Below, piece after piece: positions 13,301 through 22,429 of a stretch of 64,000 bases of DNA. This DNA comes from Gerris lacustris (taxonomy: Eukaryota > Arthropoda > Insecta > Hemiptera > Gerridae). Position 1 is the first letter of the stretch, and each line of letters starts with the position of its first letter. The stretch lies in NCBI GenBank assembly GCA_951217055.1, contig OX578276.1:112437313-112501312 (forward strand), read 5' to 3'. A program made the position numbers and the translations under genes. The notes under the pieces were generated by a model. That model saw nothing but the letters and a program-made list of their open reading frames with translations. It was not told where the DNA came from and did not search any database.

Positions 13301-15149
13301 ACCCTTTCAGGCACTCTTTTACTTTGTTACCCACCATTTATTTATTTATTTATTATTAAATCAAGGTGAACTATAGTTTTGTTCAAAATTTATTGGATTA
13401 AAGGTTACTTTGCCTTACTAGATAGACTAACGGATATTGTCATTTTTATTTACAGAAGTGGGATATTCCTTTGTCCCAAAGAAGTAGATGAACATTCCGC
13501 AGTTAAGATTGTCAATTAATTTGAAAAAATGTCAAACACAATAATGTAAACAAACGGTGGGTATCCAAGTAAAATCTTGCCACATCCGACCTAATTTACT
13601 TTATTACCCACCCTAGGGTGGGTAACAAAGTAAAAAAGTACCCACTTTAATATAAAGAAGTGTGATATTCCTTTGTCCCAATGTACTTTTGTCTAAATAA
13701 CCCTTCGTCGTAATAGTTATTTAGACAAAGGAAATATGCAGGGGAGTTTATATACCTTAGTCTAACTACCTAATAAGACAAAGGGATATTCATTCCAATA
13801 TGCTTTGGGACGAAGGAATATCACGCTTTTATGTAAAAAAGTATGTATTCGGTTGTCCGAAAGTATATTGTTAGATTAAATGTGGTGTTTGAATTTGAAG
13901 AGCTCCGACTTTACCGCTAATATTTGACTGATGATTTTTTGAACACCACTTCCTCTCGTGTCTATCAATATATCATGAGAACATCGCTTAATATATCGAT
14001 TGTACATTGCTATTCACTGATATCATTGTTTATTGTTTATAATAATAAACGGAGATTTTTATGAGTTTAATTAAATGATGTTTTTTCAAAAGTGAAACAA
14101 TTGTTTATTGAGTTTTTCATGTGGTTTTGTATGTGTGCATCCAATTCCAAGGTTTTTAGCTATCCTGAGTGAATCTGGTTTTTAAGGGTGCCCCCCCCCC
14201 CCCAACATTTCCTGAATGTACATGAGTGGGTATTTTATATATATATTTTTTTTAAAAAAACTATTTACCTTACCGAAACTGTGCCAGGTTAAAGGTTGTT
14301 TAAAAAAACCTGAATTCAATCAGTCAATTAGAAATATGTGGGTGTTTAAGTGCATATTCTCCTTAAAGCCAAGGTATAATGGCCATCAATTTACATACTT
14401 CTTTTTTTATACATTAAAAATACTTTGTTTTTGGTTACAAATCGGCATAGAACCGTGGTAATACATCAATGATGATCATTTTGATCATCATCATTATCAT
14501 CAAAATGATGTATTTGGTTAATAATTAAGCTATTTGAATATGCAAAAAAATAAAACAAAACATCGCCATCTTGAATGTCGAAAGATAAAATTTAAGTAAT
14601 TAAGTAGATCAAATTATAATTATCATTAACTACGGGAGACATACAGAGAAAAATAGGTAGTTATTGATAATTTTAATTTGATTTAAAGTAATCTTTCCCT
14701 AGTATGAATACTACCTAAATCTTCAAAATTTGAAGTAATTAAGTAGGTTAATACGACAACAAAATTGATATATTGATATATCGATAGCTGAGAGGAAACG
14801 TGTTCAAGAAATCAGCACAGTTGTTTTGGCTCATAAGTACATAATACTTAATATACTTAAGGAAGTTAATATTCCCTAAAGGAGAATTAATAATATACTA
14901 AAGGAGAGTTAATATTCCCTTTTCTAATTAACTATTAAGATAAAGGGATATTTATTCCAATGTACATTGGGACCAAGGAATATCACACTTTGTTAATATC
15001 CCTTTGCATGATAGTTAATTTGACTAAGGGATGTTATTACTTTTATATACTCAAGTGTGATATTCCTTTGTCCCAATGTACATTGGACTAAATATCCCTT
15101 AGTCTTAATCGTTATTTAGACTAAGGGATATTATCATTTGTATCACACC

Positions 15150-15221
<72 letters not shown>

Positions 15222-18200
15222 AAAAAAAAAGAAAAGAAAAAAAAACAAGCAAAAACTATTGACTTAATCGTAAAACCAGTTACTTACATTCTTAGAATAT
15301 GAAAAGGGAACCCTTAAAAAAAGACCGATCAAAATTGGAGCAAAAAAATAAAGTGGGTCAGATACGACGACGACGACGACCACCACCACCATCACCAATT
15401 ATATTTATCTTATAGTTATACAGGTTCAGAAAAATCATAACCTGAGGCGAAATTGAAAAATAAATTTTAGCTCCAAATTTGGGGGTGCTACCCCCAAAAA
15501 TTCTCAAATAGTTCCAACGATTTTGATTATAAGATTCTAAAATTTAGTCCATTTAAATAAGAATCTAACGATATGAGCCGTTTTCCCAGGAAAAATCTAA
15601 TATATCGAGATAGATAGATCCATTTATTACCAATAATATATACATATTACATTGTTCTAAGTGTTGGTAAATCGGCCTTGGCCGTGGAAAACCCATATCG
15701 AGATATGGATGAAAATAAATCTGATATAGTTAAAAATCTTTGTAATTTGGTATTTACTTTTTTTTTTTTTATCATCTGTCAATAGTCTTAATAGTTAAAT
15801 TAGACTAAAGGATATTATCACTTCATCAGCAGTTTTGAAAGTTTATTTTTAAATTATGATATGAAGTCATTGTCAGGTATTATGTTTGTACTATATTTAA
15901 ATTTAGTCTATTCTGAATGTTATATAAAAAAAATTATCTTAAAGTTTCCTTTTGACTATTCTATTTTGGCAAGTAGAAGAGTGATGTACCTTTGTTCCAA
16001 AGTTCTTTGAAATTTTATAACTCCTTGTCTTGATAGTTATTTAGACAAATGAGTATAAACTCTCCTGCATATGGATGAAGTAATATCCCCTAACATTTCC
16101 TATAAGATCATTGCGGATATTTCATATTTAGAAGAACTTAAAACAATTCACTTAAAAAATTCAAACAAAGGGAAAATCCCTTATAATTTTTTCCTTTTTA
16201 TATTTAGGAACTTCTATTAAATTCCCAAGGATAGAATTTCCTAAATCTATACATTAAAAAAAAGTAGTCAATCGTAAAGCTAGATGAAGTGGGTTGGTAA
16301 ATGGTTATTTACCCATTTATTTGTTTTAATATAATGTTGTATTTGTTATGGACTTAATACGAGGACAATCTGAGCGTAATACATTGGCCTTAATTGTCAT
16401 TGGATAATCTAGTTTAGAAGCTTGTTTTTGTCCCAACCCTCTTTAAATATTTTTTTATTTATTGAAAAATAATTTTAAATTCCCTTATTTGTTTGTCATC
16501 AGAAATTTTTATTTTTTTTATTTTTTTAGGGTTTCGTTGGTAAAACCAAAGAAAGAAACCCTTATAGTTTCGTTCCTGTGTCTGTCTGTCTGTCGCTCTG
16601 TACGGTTCCAATAACTTTTAAATCAAAAGAGATAAAAACATGAAACTTTCCAGTATTAAAGATCGTTTTGACGCGCACACAGGAAAAATATAGAGAACTC
16701 AAAATTATCAGCTGTTCAAATTCAAAATGGCGAAGAATTCTCGTCACGTGAAAAAAATATTTTTTTTTAAATTTTTAGTGGGGTATCAAATGAAAGGAAT
16801 TGAAGAGTGGATTACAAATATATATATACCACTTGTGGATAGTGTTTAATTTTCGGCGCCATTTTGTCAAAAATCATCGAAAGTTTGCGTGTCCCCCCCC
16901 CCCCTTAAAATCGTATTTCCGCTCTTACTAAAAATATAGAAAAATATGCAAAATGTGTGGTCTAGTGGGCCATAGAAAAAATAAGCTTAGCAATTAGATC
17001 TGATTTACTGGGAATCCAAGATGGAAACTTTCCAGTATTAAAGATCGTTTTGACGCGCACACTGGAAAAATATAGAGAACTCAAAATTATCAGCTGTTCA
17101 AATTCAAAATGGCGAAGAATTCTCGTCACTCGAAAAAAAATATTTTTAAAATTTTTTTTGAGGGGTATCAAATGAAAGGTATTGAAGAGTAGATTACAAA
17201 TGTATATACCACTTGTGGAAAGTGTTTAATTTTCTACGCCGTTTTGTCAAAAAAACATACAAATTTTGCCCCCCCCCCCCCCCCCCCCTCCCCCCCTTAC
17301 ACTAATTTTATGTTCACGATACCAACGAAACCCTTTTTACGTGAGACTTCACGCCTATCCAATTTTTTCTATTGGGTTTTAGTCCCGATTAATTACTAAC
17401 AGTAACTCTTAAATTATTTGAAAGCAACTTGCATTACAACTATATTTATTAATGTTTCTTGGACATTATTTTTCTCAAATTTTAATAATTATTGTTTTTT
17501 TTTTCTAACTTTTTTATGACTTAGGCATATGAAATTTAAAGATGGTCTAACAAAGGACTTATAGAGTATATTAAATTGTAAAGTTCCATGGTTGTTAATT
17601 AGCTGTACCTTATTAACGAATGACATGTAGTTTTGTTTTGGCCAAGGGTTTTGCTGAGAGTGTATCAGAAATATCATCTGAAGAGAAAATGAATGCAATC
17701 CTCTGGGGAATAACAGACATACGAGCAAAACAACTATTTATATTACAGAATATCGGAAACATCAAGGCAGATTTAGCTCGCATTAAATCTAGCGTTTATT
17801 CAAACAAATGGTTTATAGATTTGCTAATCAAAGAGGTAATGTTTTGAGGTCAATAAAGTAGACTATAATTTACTGGCTATTACCTAACAAAGTTGTCATA
17901 TGGATATCCTATCAGGAAAAAAGTTAACATGGTTTACACCATGTTAATAACCGTACATAATATTAATCTATTTAACTGTGAATATTACAATATCAGGCCA
18001 TTAGAGGATTAAGGGATCAACCACCTTCAACATCTCTTTGTGATCATCAGCATGAAACATGTCTTACCTCTTTAGGTTAGGAACCAGATATTTTATTTAG
18101 GACAATAGTCTTGGGCGAATGTGTGACAAATTTGTTTTACTTGGTTATACTGCTTTCCTTATGTTTGAGCAATGTTTTAACTATGTTTTTCTTCTGATTA

Positions 18201-21200
18201 ACATTATTTTCCTTTTTTTTAAAAATATTTTAAAATAATTTTAGCACTCCATTTCAGAATTTTTAAAGTTTTACTTTACCCTTGTTAATGCTGGTATTAA
18301 AACCAACTAAATTTTAAAAAATATTGATTACAAATTATTAACTGTGAAAAAAGTTATTTACTATTATGTATATAAAATGTTTCCCTTTGTAAAAAGCTGT
18401 AAGATTTAGATACAAATAAATTATTGACCCATCACTGAATGGCACATTGAATGACATTGGCCCCTCCCCATATTTAAAAAAAAGTAACTTTTAGAATGAT
18501 TATAAAATTGGATATAACTTTGTAGGCCGTTCCTGAAAAGTTAGCTGCTGAAGAAAGCCCAGGAGATAAGAGCTCAGAAGTATCTCCCACTAGTGCTCCT
18601 CCACAAGGTGATTTTGAACCTGATGACACTGGCTACACTGCCATAGCACTGTATGATTACCAAGCAGGTCAGTTGACTTTACTTTCATATTTCTTAATAT
18701 TACCCACTGACACATTTTTGTATGATACAGTGAACCTAGATAATTCGGACTAATTGGGAACACACACTGTCCGAATTACCAATTTGTCCGAATTTTCGAA
18801 TATGCTGTAAAACAATGCAGCAATACTATTATATTTGAGTGATTTCACAGGAACATTGTTATTGTATTACAGAATCTTAGATATTATTTATTAAAACTCA
18901 TTTTGATTACAAAGCATCTCTTTATTTACATCATATAAAAAACCAATTAAATTCAATTAAATAATATCTGCGTCAGTTATTAAATTTTTCAGTTGGCAGT
19001 TCGGATTTTAGAGGTCCAAATTATCGAGGTTCTACTATATATATTGCATATGATTTGAAATTTATAATCAATTTAAATTGTACCCTTTTTTAATATTCTT
19101 TGTCAGTTTAGGATCCTTTTAGGGTAATAAATAATCATACTCAGATTTTTATATTGAGTGGCAACATTTCGGCATCACCTGCCATTTTCAAGCCTTCTAA
19201 TTGGCTATTGTGAGGATCGTTAACATGTTAATAAAATTTTAGAAACCACAGTGGTTCCATTGTCACACCAAATCTATACATTATCAGAGTTCTCCTCTCT
19301 ATTAGCCATCTCTACCAGAGATACATTCAAAATAACATTAACAAATAAAAATGAACAATAAAAACAGATGATGACTAGTAAAAACGGGTTAAAATAACCA
19401 AAAAAATGGATGTTAAAACATAATCTGGTAACTAAGTTTTACATTGAGCTATTATCAATCCATTATCATATATCACAGACTCGCAGATCTCACTTTAGAA
19501 TAATCTAAAATTAATCTATTTTTTTTAAAAAAATGTATACAGGGTGACTGGCGATATATGTGAAAAAATGAAGAGGGTTGTTCTATGTCTTATGGGCTAC
19601 AAAAACCGCTATATAAACCATGAATTCTTAACCGTTTTCCCGCCTGATAAAATTTTATGCATTTTTTAAGATTGCATACCTTTGCTCATAAAAAAACTCA
19701 TTGCTCCAAAAGTATAAAAGCTGGAACAAAATGTTTGGTATCGTTGTAAAGCTGACAAAATTTCCAAGAAGAAAAGTGTAAATTTAATTTTCATGCACTC
19801 AAATCACATGACAAAAAATGTATTCAAATTTTATTTTTAAGAAAAAAATTAAAAATTCCATTTGTTTGTGGTTCCATAACTTGACATAGAACTGAGCTTA
19901 AACTTTTCGGACTTCAGAAAAAACTTTCTAATTTACTAACGTTTCGATCAATATTAATATTATTACCCATTCATTAGGTGGAATTTTTAGTAAACTTCGC
20001 TGAAAGTAAAAAAGAAATGCTTATTGTTGACTTACAGGTGAGTAAATAAATAAAAGCATATAAAAAGGCAAGCATGGTTTAGTATACTCATCTATATGTC
20101 AACAATAGCAACAATAAACATGTTTCTTTTTTTAATTGAGTGCATGAAAATTAAATTTACACTTTTCTTTGGAAATTTTGTCAGCTTTACAACGATGCCA
20201 AAAATTGTGTTCCAGCTTTCATACTTTTGGAGCAATAAGTGTTTTTATGAGCAAAGGTATGCAATCTTAAAAAATCATTAAATTTGACCTGGCGGGAAAA
20301 CGGTTCAGAATCAGGTACAGCCTTTGCAAACATCTGTAGCACCGCAAGAGTAGCTCTTCTTCTGTCTCTGCTACTCGGGTGAGTAGCATAAAGTGGATGG
20401 GTATCCAATCTTGATACGGGATATCATGAGGAGGTTACGGACTTTTCTTGCTCCCATTTCCAGAATGGCTACTTTCAGCTCCCTGATGTTAACCTTCGTT
20501 AAATTTAGCTCCCCCTGCATGGCTTCTTTTACTTCCTCTTCAGTTGTCAGCTCATCCAGGTCTCATTGTGAATGTCTCCCTGTTTTTAAGGTCTAGGACC
20601 TCTGCCTTCTCCCCTAAAATGTCCTTTAGGGAGTCATGGAAAGCCTCTTTACCTTCGAGTTTCTTCCCCTGTAGAACTTGACTGTTTCTAGTCCTCCATA
20701 CTGATTTAATTTCAGTGCCAGTGTCTTCTGGTCTCGTATTTTGTCGGATATGTCAGATCTTCTGGATTACTTTCGCCTTCTGCTGGTTTTATAAGAATAG
20801 CCTCAGGGCAGAATTTAACTCGACTTTTTTTTAGACACTATTGGCAAATTGTGCTACTACTGTGCTTTTATTTTCCTTTTCTTTTTTTCCTCTCAGTGGT
20901 GTGTGGGAAACCTTCCAGTGGTAACCTCTCTGTCCTCCTTCTTGCTTCCTCTTCACTTGTTGTTGAAGCCAAGTTAGCCACTGTGGTGACAGCTAGTTTA
21001 CCCTTACAGAATTCCTAGGGCAGCTTGATTGCTCAATTGGGGTACTAATTCCGTCCTAGTATATTGAGTTCAATTTTATTGAGACATATATAGTATATTA
21101 CATAGTTATGGTGGTGGGGTCCTGCTTTAGGTCTATTGTCATTAGAGACTTGTTTAAGTGTTTAAAATAAGACTATTCTACCCTGGGACATATCAGCCCA

Positions 21201-21728
21201 GTCTGCAGGTCCTCCCCACTGTGGTGTCCATAGATCACCCCTGAGGGATTTAATAATATTTAAACTTTGTCTAACTGATCGTATTTCTTAGATTCCTAAT
21301 TGATTGTAACTTTATATTAAAACACTAATTTTAAGTTCTATTTAGTAGGAATCATCACTAAGAAATAATTAATATTTTCCTTTTTTAGCTGCTGATGATG
21401 AAATATCATTTGATCCAGATGACGTAATTACACACATTGATATGGTAAATTTTCTTATTTACAATATTTTATTTTAATAGTAGCATTGTAGATTAAATGA
21501 TAAAATATAAAAGTAATATTTCATGCTTAAAGGACCTAATATCCTTGATACATAAGTAATGTTTAGATTATGTTAAACGTAATAATTGCTGCAGCTGATC
21601 TTTTTCTATTAATTTATTTATCACATGTTTTTTGATATTCCTCGGTTTAGATTGATGAAGGCTGGTGGCGGGGATGCTGTAAAGGACAGTTTGGTCTCTT
21701 CCCTGCTAATTATGTTATTCTCCAGTGA
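1172..21728 (+). CDS. Cortactin: Cortactin (3' portion of gene, 8 exons seen)
   Basis: Cortactin is an actin-filament and Arp2/3-binding scaffold of the cell cortex; its SH3 domain recruits endocytic and actin regulators. Exons: 1172-1337, 8057-8178, 10660-10774, 11711-11934, 12326-12436 (or 12442), 18526-18667, 21389-21444, 21651-21728. All junctions are GT-AG and the phases agree throughout (1,0,1,0,0,1,0). The product starts inside one cortactin repeat, runs through three GFGGK(F/Y)G repeats with [12 protein letters not shown] cores, then a charged helical segment rich in E/K/R, a Ser-rich linker, and an SH3 domain with ALYDYQA, the WW pair in DEGWWRG, and FPANYV before the stop. The N-terminal acidic Arp2/3-binding region and earlier repeats lie outside the window. 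The fourth repeat ([15 protein letters not shown]) is the divergent last one, as is usual in cortactin. The family call is firm. Exon 5's donor has two options in the same phase. Confidence 0.95.
1733..2100. repeat. Degraded copy of the GGGTTTCG-ended repeat family
   Basis: Starts TAGGGTTTCGTTC and has the GTGGGGTATCAAAT-type block also seen near 16.8, 17.2 and 27.7 kb. It contains two imperfect copies of a CCTAAAATTTTGAAATAATTC segment. Non-coding. Confidence 0.45.
2256..2328 (-). tRNA. tRNA-like gene, anticodon GGA, array copy 1
   Basis: 73-nt cloverleaf: 7-bp acceptor with one mismatch (TCCTGCG/CACAGGA), 4-bp D stem, 5-bp anticodon stem CTATA/TATAG with loop CTGGAAA (anticodon GGA), 5-nt variable loop, and a weak T stem (3 of 5 pairs) with loop TTCAAAT. 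A box TAGCTTAGATGG and B box GGTTCAAATCC are good. A T5 run follows four bases after the 3' end. GGA is a Ser anticodon, yet the long Ser variable arm is absent, so this may be a tRNA-derived repeat and not a working tRNA. Confidence 0.55.
2604..2676 (-). tRNA. tRNA-like gene, anticodon GGA, array copy 2
   Basis: Same sequence, orientation, internal promoter boxes and T5 terminator as the copy at 2256, exactly 348 bp away. Confidence 0.55.
2952..2985 (-). pseudogene. Truncated tRNA-like gene at the palindrome centre
   Basis: Only the 3' half (acceptor strand, T arm, half of the anticodon stem) remains. The sequence then jumps to TTTTTCACTGTCTG of the opposite-strand unit. This is the inversion breakpoint of the array. 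Confidence 0.8.
3258..3330 (+). tRNA. tRNA-like gene, anticodon GGA, array copy 4 (acceptor variant)
   Basis: As the other copies, but the fifth acceptor base is T in place of G (TCCTTCG), which breaks another acceptor pair. It is the unit nearest the inversion and the only full copy in which I noticed a change. Confidence 0.5.
3606..3678 (+). tRNA. tRNA-like gene, anticodon GGA, array copy 5
   Basis: Same gene as the copy at 2256 but on the + strand: GCTT/GAGC D stem, CTATA/TATAG anticodon stem, TTCAAAT T loop, and trailer TGTATTTTTC supplying a Pol III stop. Confidence 0.55.
3954..4026 (+). tRNA. tRNA-like gene, anticodon GGA, array copy 6
   Basis: No difference seen from the copy 348 bp upstream, including promoter boxes and T5 trailer. 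Confidence 0.55.
4302..4374 (+). tRNA. tRNA-like gene, anticodon GGA, array copy 7 (last)
   Basis: Last full copy. The unit is cut off about 60 bp downstream, at 4436, within the spacer, where unrelated sequence begins. Confidence 0.55.
4437..4860. repeat. Fragments of other repeats inside the hAT-like element
   Basis: Holds one end of a CAGTGGCG-type element (reverse complement GTTACGCCACTAT near 4513-4526) without a matching partner. It then holds an inverted, diverged copy of the repeat at about 39660-39860 (shared AGAGAAACAAATGAGCGCAG, TTGAAACTTACATAGGAC and TTCGCAAAAATTG-type blocks). Confidence 0.5.
4860..6100. other. AT-rich, low-complexity interior of the hAT-like element
   Basis: Contains poly-A and poly-T tracts (about 5405-5419, 5527-5547) and a GGA-rich purine stretch (about 5600-5720) whose reverse strand gives a meaningless Ser/Leu/Pro-rich ORF. 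No supported gene. Confidence 0.6.
6490..6920. repeat. Dispersed repeat shared with 15.4 kb and 53.8-54.2 kb
   Basis: Shared blocks include the CTCCAAATTT or CTCTAAATTT stretch, CCCCCAAAAATTCT, TCCATTTAAA followed by CGAAGATG, and GGATTTACACGTTTTGAGGT. The 53.8-54.2 kb copy is inverted and diverged. The short ORF at 6710-6913 lies inside this repeat and has no protein support. Confidence 0.55.
6920..8056. other. Cortactin intron, no gene seen
   Basis: AT-rich intron with a G-run at about 7732-7745. No protein similarity recognised on either strand. Confidence 0.55.
8057..8178 (+). CDS. Cortactin: Cortactin exon: second full repeat
   Basis: Acceptor GATTTTAG. A phase-1 join gives [20 protein letters not shown], then [21 protein letters not shown], ending in phase 0 at AAA|GTACGT. 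Confidence 0.93.
8430..8600. repeat. GC-rich degenerate minisatellite
   Basis: Imperfect iterations of GGGCCTAGGGCTTGTGG-type units (GGGGCAATGGGCC, GGGCCTGGGACGG, GGGCATAGGGCCTAGGGC). An isolated GC-rich island in an AT-rich intron. Non-coding. Confidence 0.6.
8935..9030. repeat. Palindromic ATTCCTTTGTCCC repeat module
   Basis: GTGATATTCCTTTGTCCC followed by AAAGCATATTGGACTGAATA and TCCCTTTGTC. The same module recurs near 13.1-13.8, 14.9-15.1, 43.9-44.4, 46.1-46.3, 47.3-47.5 and 48.8-49.1 kb in both orientations. Confidence 0.7.
9547..10596. mobile_element. Two-level foldback element
   Basis: The outer arms, about 170 bp each (9547-9717 and 10430-10596), are near-perfect inverted repeats starting ATTCTTATTGGTAAGTAGGG. 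Inside, a second pair of long arms (about 9815-10095 and 10125-10400) is also inverted, with AAGAAGTGAGTCGCTG, CACCGATGAATTGGGTATAT and GTGGCCACC blocks. A partial copy of the inner element is at 33115-33530. The outer arms carry a CTGAAGAT…GAAA hairpin motif. It lies just before the cortactin exon at 10660 and could fold into a long RNA hairpin in the pre-mRNA. Confidence 0.85.
10660..10774 (+). CDS. Cortactin: Cortactin exon: last, divergent repeat
   Basis: Acceptor TTGTTTCAG. Encodes [20 protein letters not shown], a half-length divergent terminal repeat, then [18 protein letters not shown], the start of the helical linker. Ends in phase 1. Confidence 0.93.
10775..11710. other. Cortactin intron, no gene seen
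   Basis: AT-rich intron. The short ORF at 11261-11467 has no recognisable homology and is judged chance. Confidence 0.6.
11711..11934 (+). CDS. Cortactin: Cortactin exon: charged helical/coiled-coil segment
   Basis: Acceptor GTGTGCAG. Reads [19 protein letters not shown] followed by long E/K/R/A-rich helix sequence through [15 protein letters not shown], then [10 protein letters not shown]. This matches the post-repeat helical region of cortactin. It is GC-richer than the surrounding introns. Confidence 0.93.
12326..12436 (+). CDS. Cortactin: Cortactin exon: Ser-rich linker
   Basis: Acceptor TGTTTCTAG. Encodes [20 protein letters not shown] then a Ser/Glu-rich run ending DKVSSV. A GTG|GTAAAG donor ends the exon at 12436; an alternative AAAG|GTTCTT donor ends it at 12442. 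Both keep phase 0. Placement rests on phase and order, since the sequence is low-complexity. Confidence 0.8.
12735..14265. mobile_element. Terminal-inverted-repeat element carrying palindromic modules
   Basis: The left arm (about 12740-12870: ATATATATAAAATATCCACTC, GGTTTTTAAGGGTG, ATTCACTCAGGATAGC) is mirrored on the right (about 14140-14265: GCTATCCTGAGTGAAT, GGTTTTTAAGGGTG, GAGTGGGTATTTTATATATA). Part of the block near the centre of each arm has the same orientation in both, so the arms are rearranged. The interior is dominated by ATTCCTTTGTCCC and TTACTTTGTTACCCACC modules. A CTCCTTAAAGCCAAGGTATA segment occurs outside both arms (about 12546 and 14361). Confidence 0.55.
13125..13850. repeat. 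Cluster of palindromic modules
   Basis: Several copies, in both orientations, of GTGATATTCCTTTGTCCC and its complement, of TTTAGACAAAGG…GGATAT, and of ACTTTGTTACCCACC/GGTGGGTAACAAAGT. The spacing is irregular, so this is not a simple satellite. Confidence 0.7.
14611..14730. repeat. Diverged solo copy of the tRNA-array spacer
   Basis: Carries AAATTATAATTATCATTAAC then TACGGGAGACATACAGAGAAAAA, later TTTAATTTGATTTAAAGT and CCTAGTATGAATACTACC. These correspond to the spacer blocks of the 348-bp array unit, in an inverted order, without the tRNA-like gene. It shows the unit is a dispersed family. Confidence 0.6.
14900..15135. repeat. Palindromic ATTCCTTTGTCCC modules
   Basis: Further copies in both orientations (for example AAGTGTGATATTCCTTTGTC at about 15053 and its complement near 14965), ending next to the AT microsatellite. 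Confidence 0.7.
15147..15217. repeat. (AT)n microsatellite
   Basis: About 70 bp of uninterrupted alternating A and T. Confidence 0.95.
15420..15620. repeat. Dispersed repeat related to 6.7 kb
   Basis: Shares TTTTAGCTCCAAATTTGGG, CCCCCAAAAATTCTCAAA, GATTCTAAAATTTAGTCC and CATTTAAATAAGAATC blocks with the copy at 6490-6920. Confidence 0.55.
15620..16525. other. Cortactin intron, no gene seen
   Basis: AT-rich, with scattered short fragments resembling the ACTAAGGGATATT module but no intact copy and no coding signal. Confidence 0.5.
16529..17333. mobile_element. GGGTTTCG-ended element with an internal duplication
   Basis: Inverted ends GGGTTTCGTTGGTA at 16529 and TACCAACGAAACCC ending at 17333. 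The interior contains two direct copies, offset by about 382 bp (16642 and 17024), of a segment with GAAACTTTCCAGTATTAAAG, GACGCGCACAC, CAAAATGGCGAAGAATTC and a GGGGTATCAAATGAAAGG block. Long C-runs lie at about 16900 and 17266-17289. It belongs with the elements at 27233-29880 and 42276-42909. No coding capacity seen. Confidence 0.65.
17647..17835 (+). CDS. Candidate symmetric (0-0) cassette exon, unknown protein
   Basis: A 189-nt open segment lies between a plausible acceptor (TTTTGGCCAAG|GG) and a donor (AAAGAG|GTAATG). It enters and leaves in phase 0, so it could be spliced between the Ser-rich cortactin exon and the SH3-side exon without breaking frame. It encodes 63 residues starting [20 protein letters not shown] and containing [15 protein letters not shown], mostly amphipathic helix. 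I do not recognise the family and it matches no known cortactin domain. It could instead belong to a nested gene or be a chance ORF. Confidence 0.35.
17836..18525. other. Cortactin intron, no gene seen
   Basis: AT-rich intron with no recognisable repeat or ORF. Confidence 0.55.
18526..18667 (+). CDS. Cortactin: Cortactin exon: pre-SH3 linker and start of SH3
   Basis: Acceptor AACTTTGTAG. Encodes [18 protein letters not shown], a Ser/Pro/acidic linker, then [14 protein letters not shown], where ALYDYQA is the first SH3 strand and RT-loop start. Ends in phase 1 at CAG|GTCAGT. Confidence 0.95.
19165..19194 (-). repeat. Hairpin motif GGCA…TGCC followed by GAAA
   Basis: On the - strand: CTTGAAAATGGCA, loop GGTGA, TGCCGAAATGTTGCC. 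Same architecture as the motifs at 9603-9630, 25628-25653 and 26299-26324 but with a different stem sequence. Confidence 0.45.
19626..20308. mobile_element. Foldback element
   Basis: Arms of about 180 bp (19626-19806 and 20126-20308) are inverted copies: ACCGTTTTCCCGCC on the left mirrors GGCGGGAAAACGGT on the right, with TTTGCTCATAAAAA and GAGCAATAA(G)TG blocks in order. A CAGGGTGAC stretch precedes the left arm. The right end interrupts a LINE ORF1 relic. Confidence 0.75.
20303..20990 (-). pseudogene. Non-LTR retrotransposon ORF1 (gag) relic
   Basis: Read on the - strand, about 20400-20560 encodes [17 protein letters not shown], then [17 protein letters not shown] and [14 protein letters not shown]. 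This is the pattern of the gag-like ORF1 of R1/I-type LINEs just before the zinc knuckles. A following LRCYRCLQR looks like the start of the first CCHC knuckle, cut off by the foldback element at about 20303. Upstream sequence to about 20990 is Lys/Glu/Ser/Arg-rich with stops and frameshifts. Dead fragment. Confidence 0.55.
21389..21444 (+). CDS. Cortactin: Cortactin exon: central SH3 segment
   Basis: A short 56-nt exon after a strong T-tract acceptor (CCTTTTTTAG). It encodes [19 protein letters not shown], the acidic RT loop and diverging turn of the SH3 fold. Ends in phase 0 at ATG|GTAAAT. Confidence 0.95.
21651..21728 (+). CDS. Cortactin: Cortactin terminal exon: SH3 C-terminus and stop
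   Basis: Encodes [20 protein letters not shown] then YVILQ and TGA. The Trp pair and the PxxY-type ligand-binding residues (FPANYV) are intact. The protein ends four residues after the SH3 motif, as in other cortactins. Confidence 0.95.
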   Translation: MDEGWWRGCCKGQFGLFPANYVILQ

Positions 21729-21836
21729 ACACGTAATACTATTTTGATTGGCTGTGAACATTTTATTTTGAATCAAACTCAACAGATGTTTTTAAAAAGT
21801 CTAACTACAAATTATATTTCTGTTTACATATTTCAA

Positions 21837-21842
21837 AATAAA
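21837..21842 (+). terminator. Candidate cortactin polyadenylation signal
   Basis: An AATAAA hexamer about 110 nt after the stop codon, followed by a T-rich tract. Other AATAAA hexamers occur further downstream in this AT-rich sequence, so the choice is tentative. Confidence 0.35.
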
Positions 21843-22289
21843 TTTAGAAATTTTTTTTAAACATGTTTCTTTTAATTTATATTATGTGTAATGATTTTTA
21901 AACTTTTTTATTTAATCTTGTAAGAGATTAAATTATGTTTTTTTTTAATCTTTTTTTTTGTTTTACTGATGGTATGTCACAGTGTTTAGAATAGTAAATA
22001 AGCATTTGCCAGTAAAATATTCCTCTCAGCATCATATCAGATATTGAAATTATTAGATTTAAGATACGAAAGGTTTTTTATCACAAAAATATACTAAAAA
22101 AAAGTTTTATAACTTTTATTAAAGCAGAGTAACATTATTGTTGTAACAATATTTCACAAATAATTCCGAAGTGTGGTTTAACCCTTTTGATTACTAAAGT
22201 TTTATCTAGGATGCTAAGCTACAGTTGCTGTAGTTGCTGATTCTTTTCAGGGCACTGAAAGATCATTCTAATTAAACTCCAGTCCGGTT

Positions 22290-22425
22290 GATAAATATAC
22301 TCAAATATATATTATTTGAGTATATATTACAATATATATACTCAAATATATATTACAATATATATACTCAAATATATATTACAATATATATACTCAAATA
22401 TATATTACAATATATATTATGATGG
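22290..22425. repeat. AT-rich minisatellite, about 26-bp unit
   Basis: Four to five tandem copies of CTCAAATATATATTACAATA plus TATATA, downstream of cortactin. Confidence 0.85.
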
Positions 22426-22429
22426 ATTA

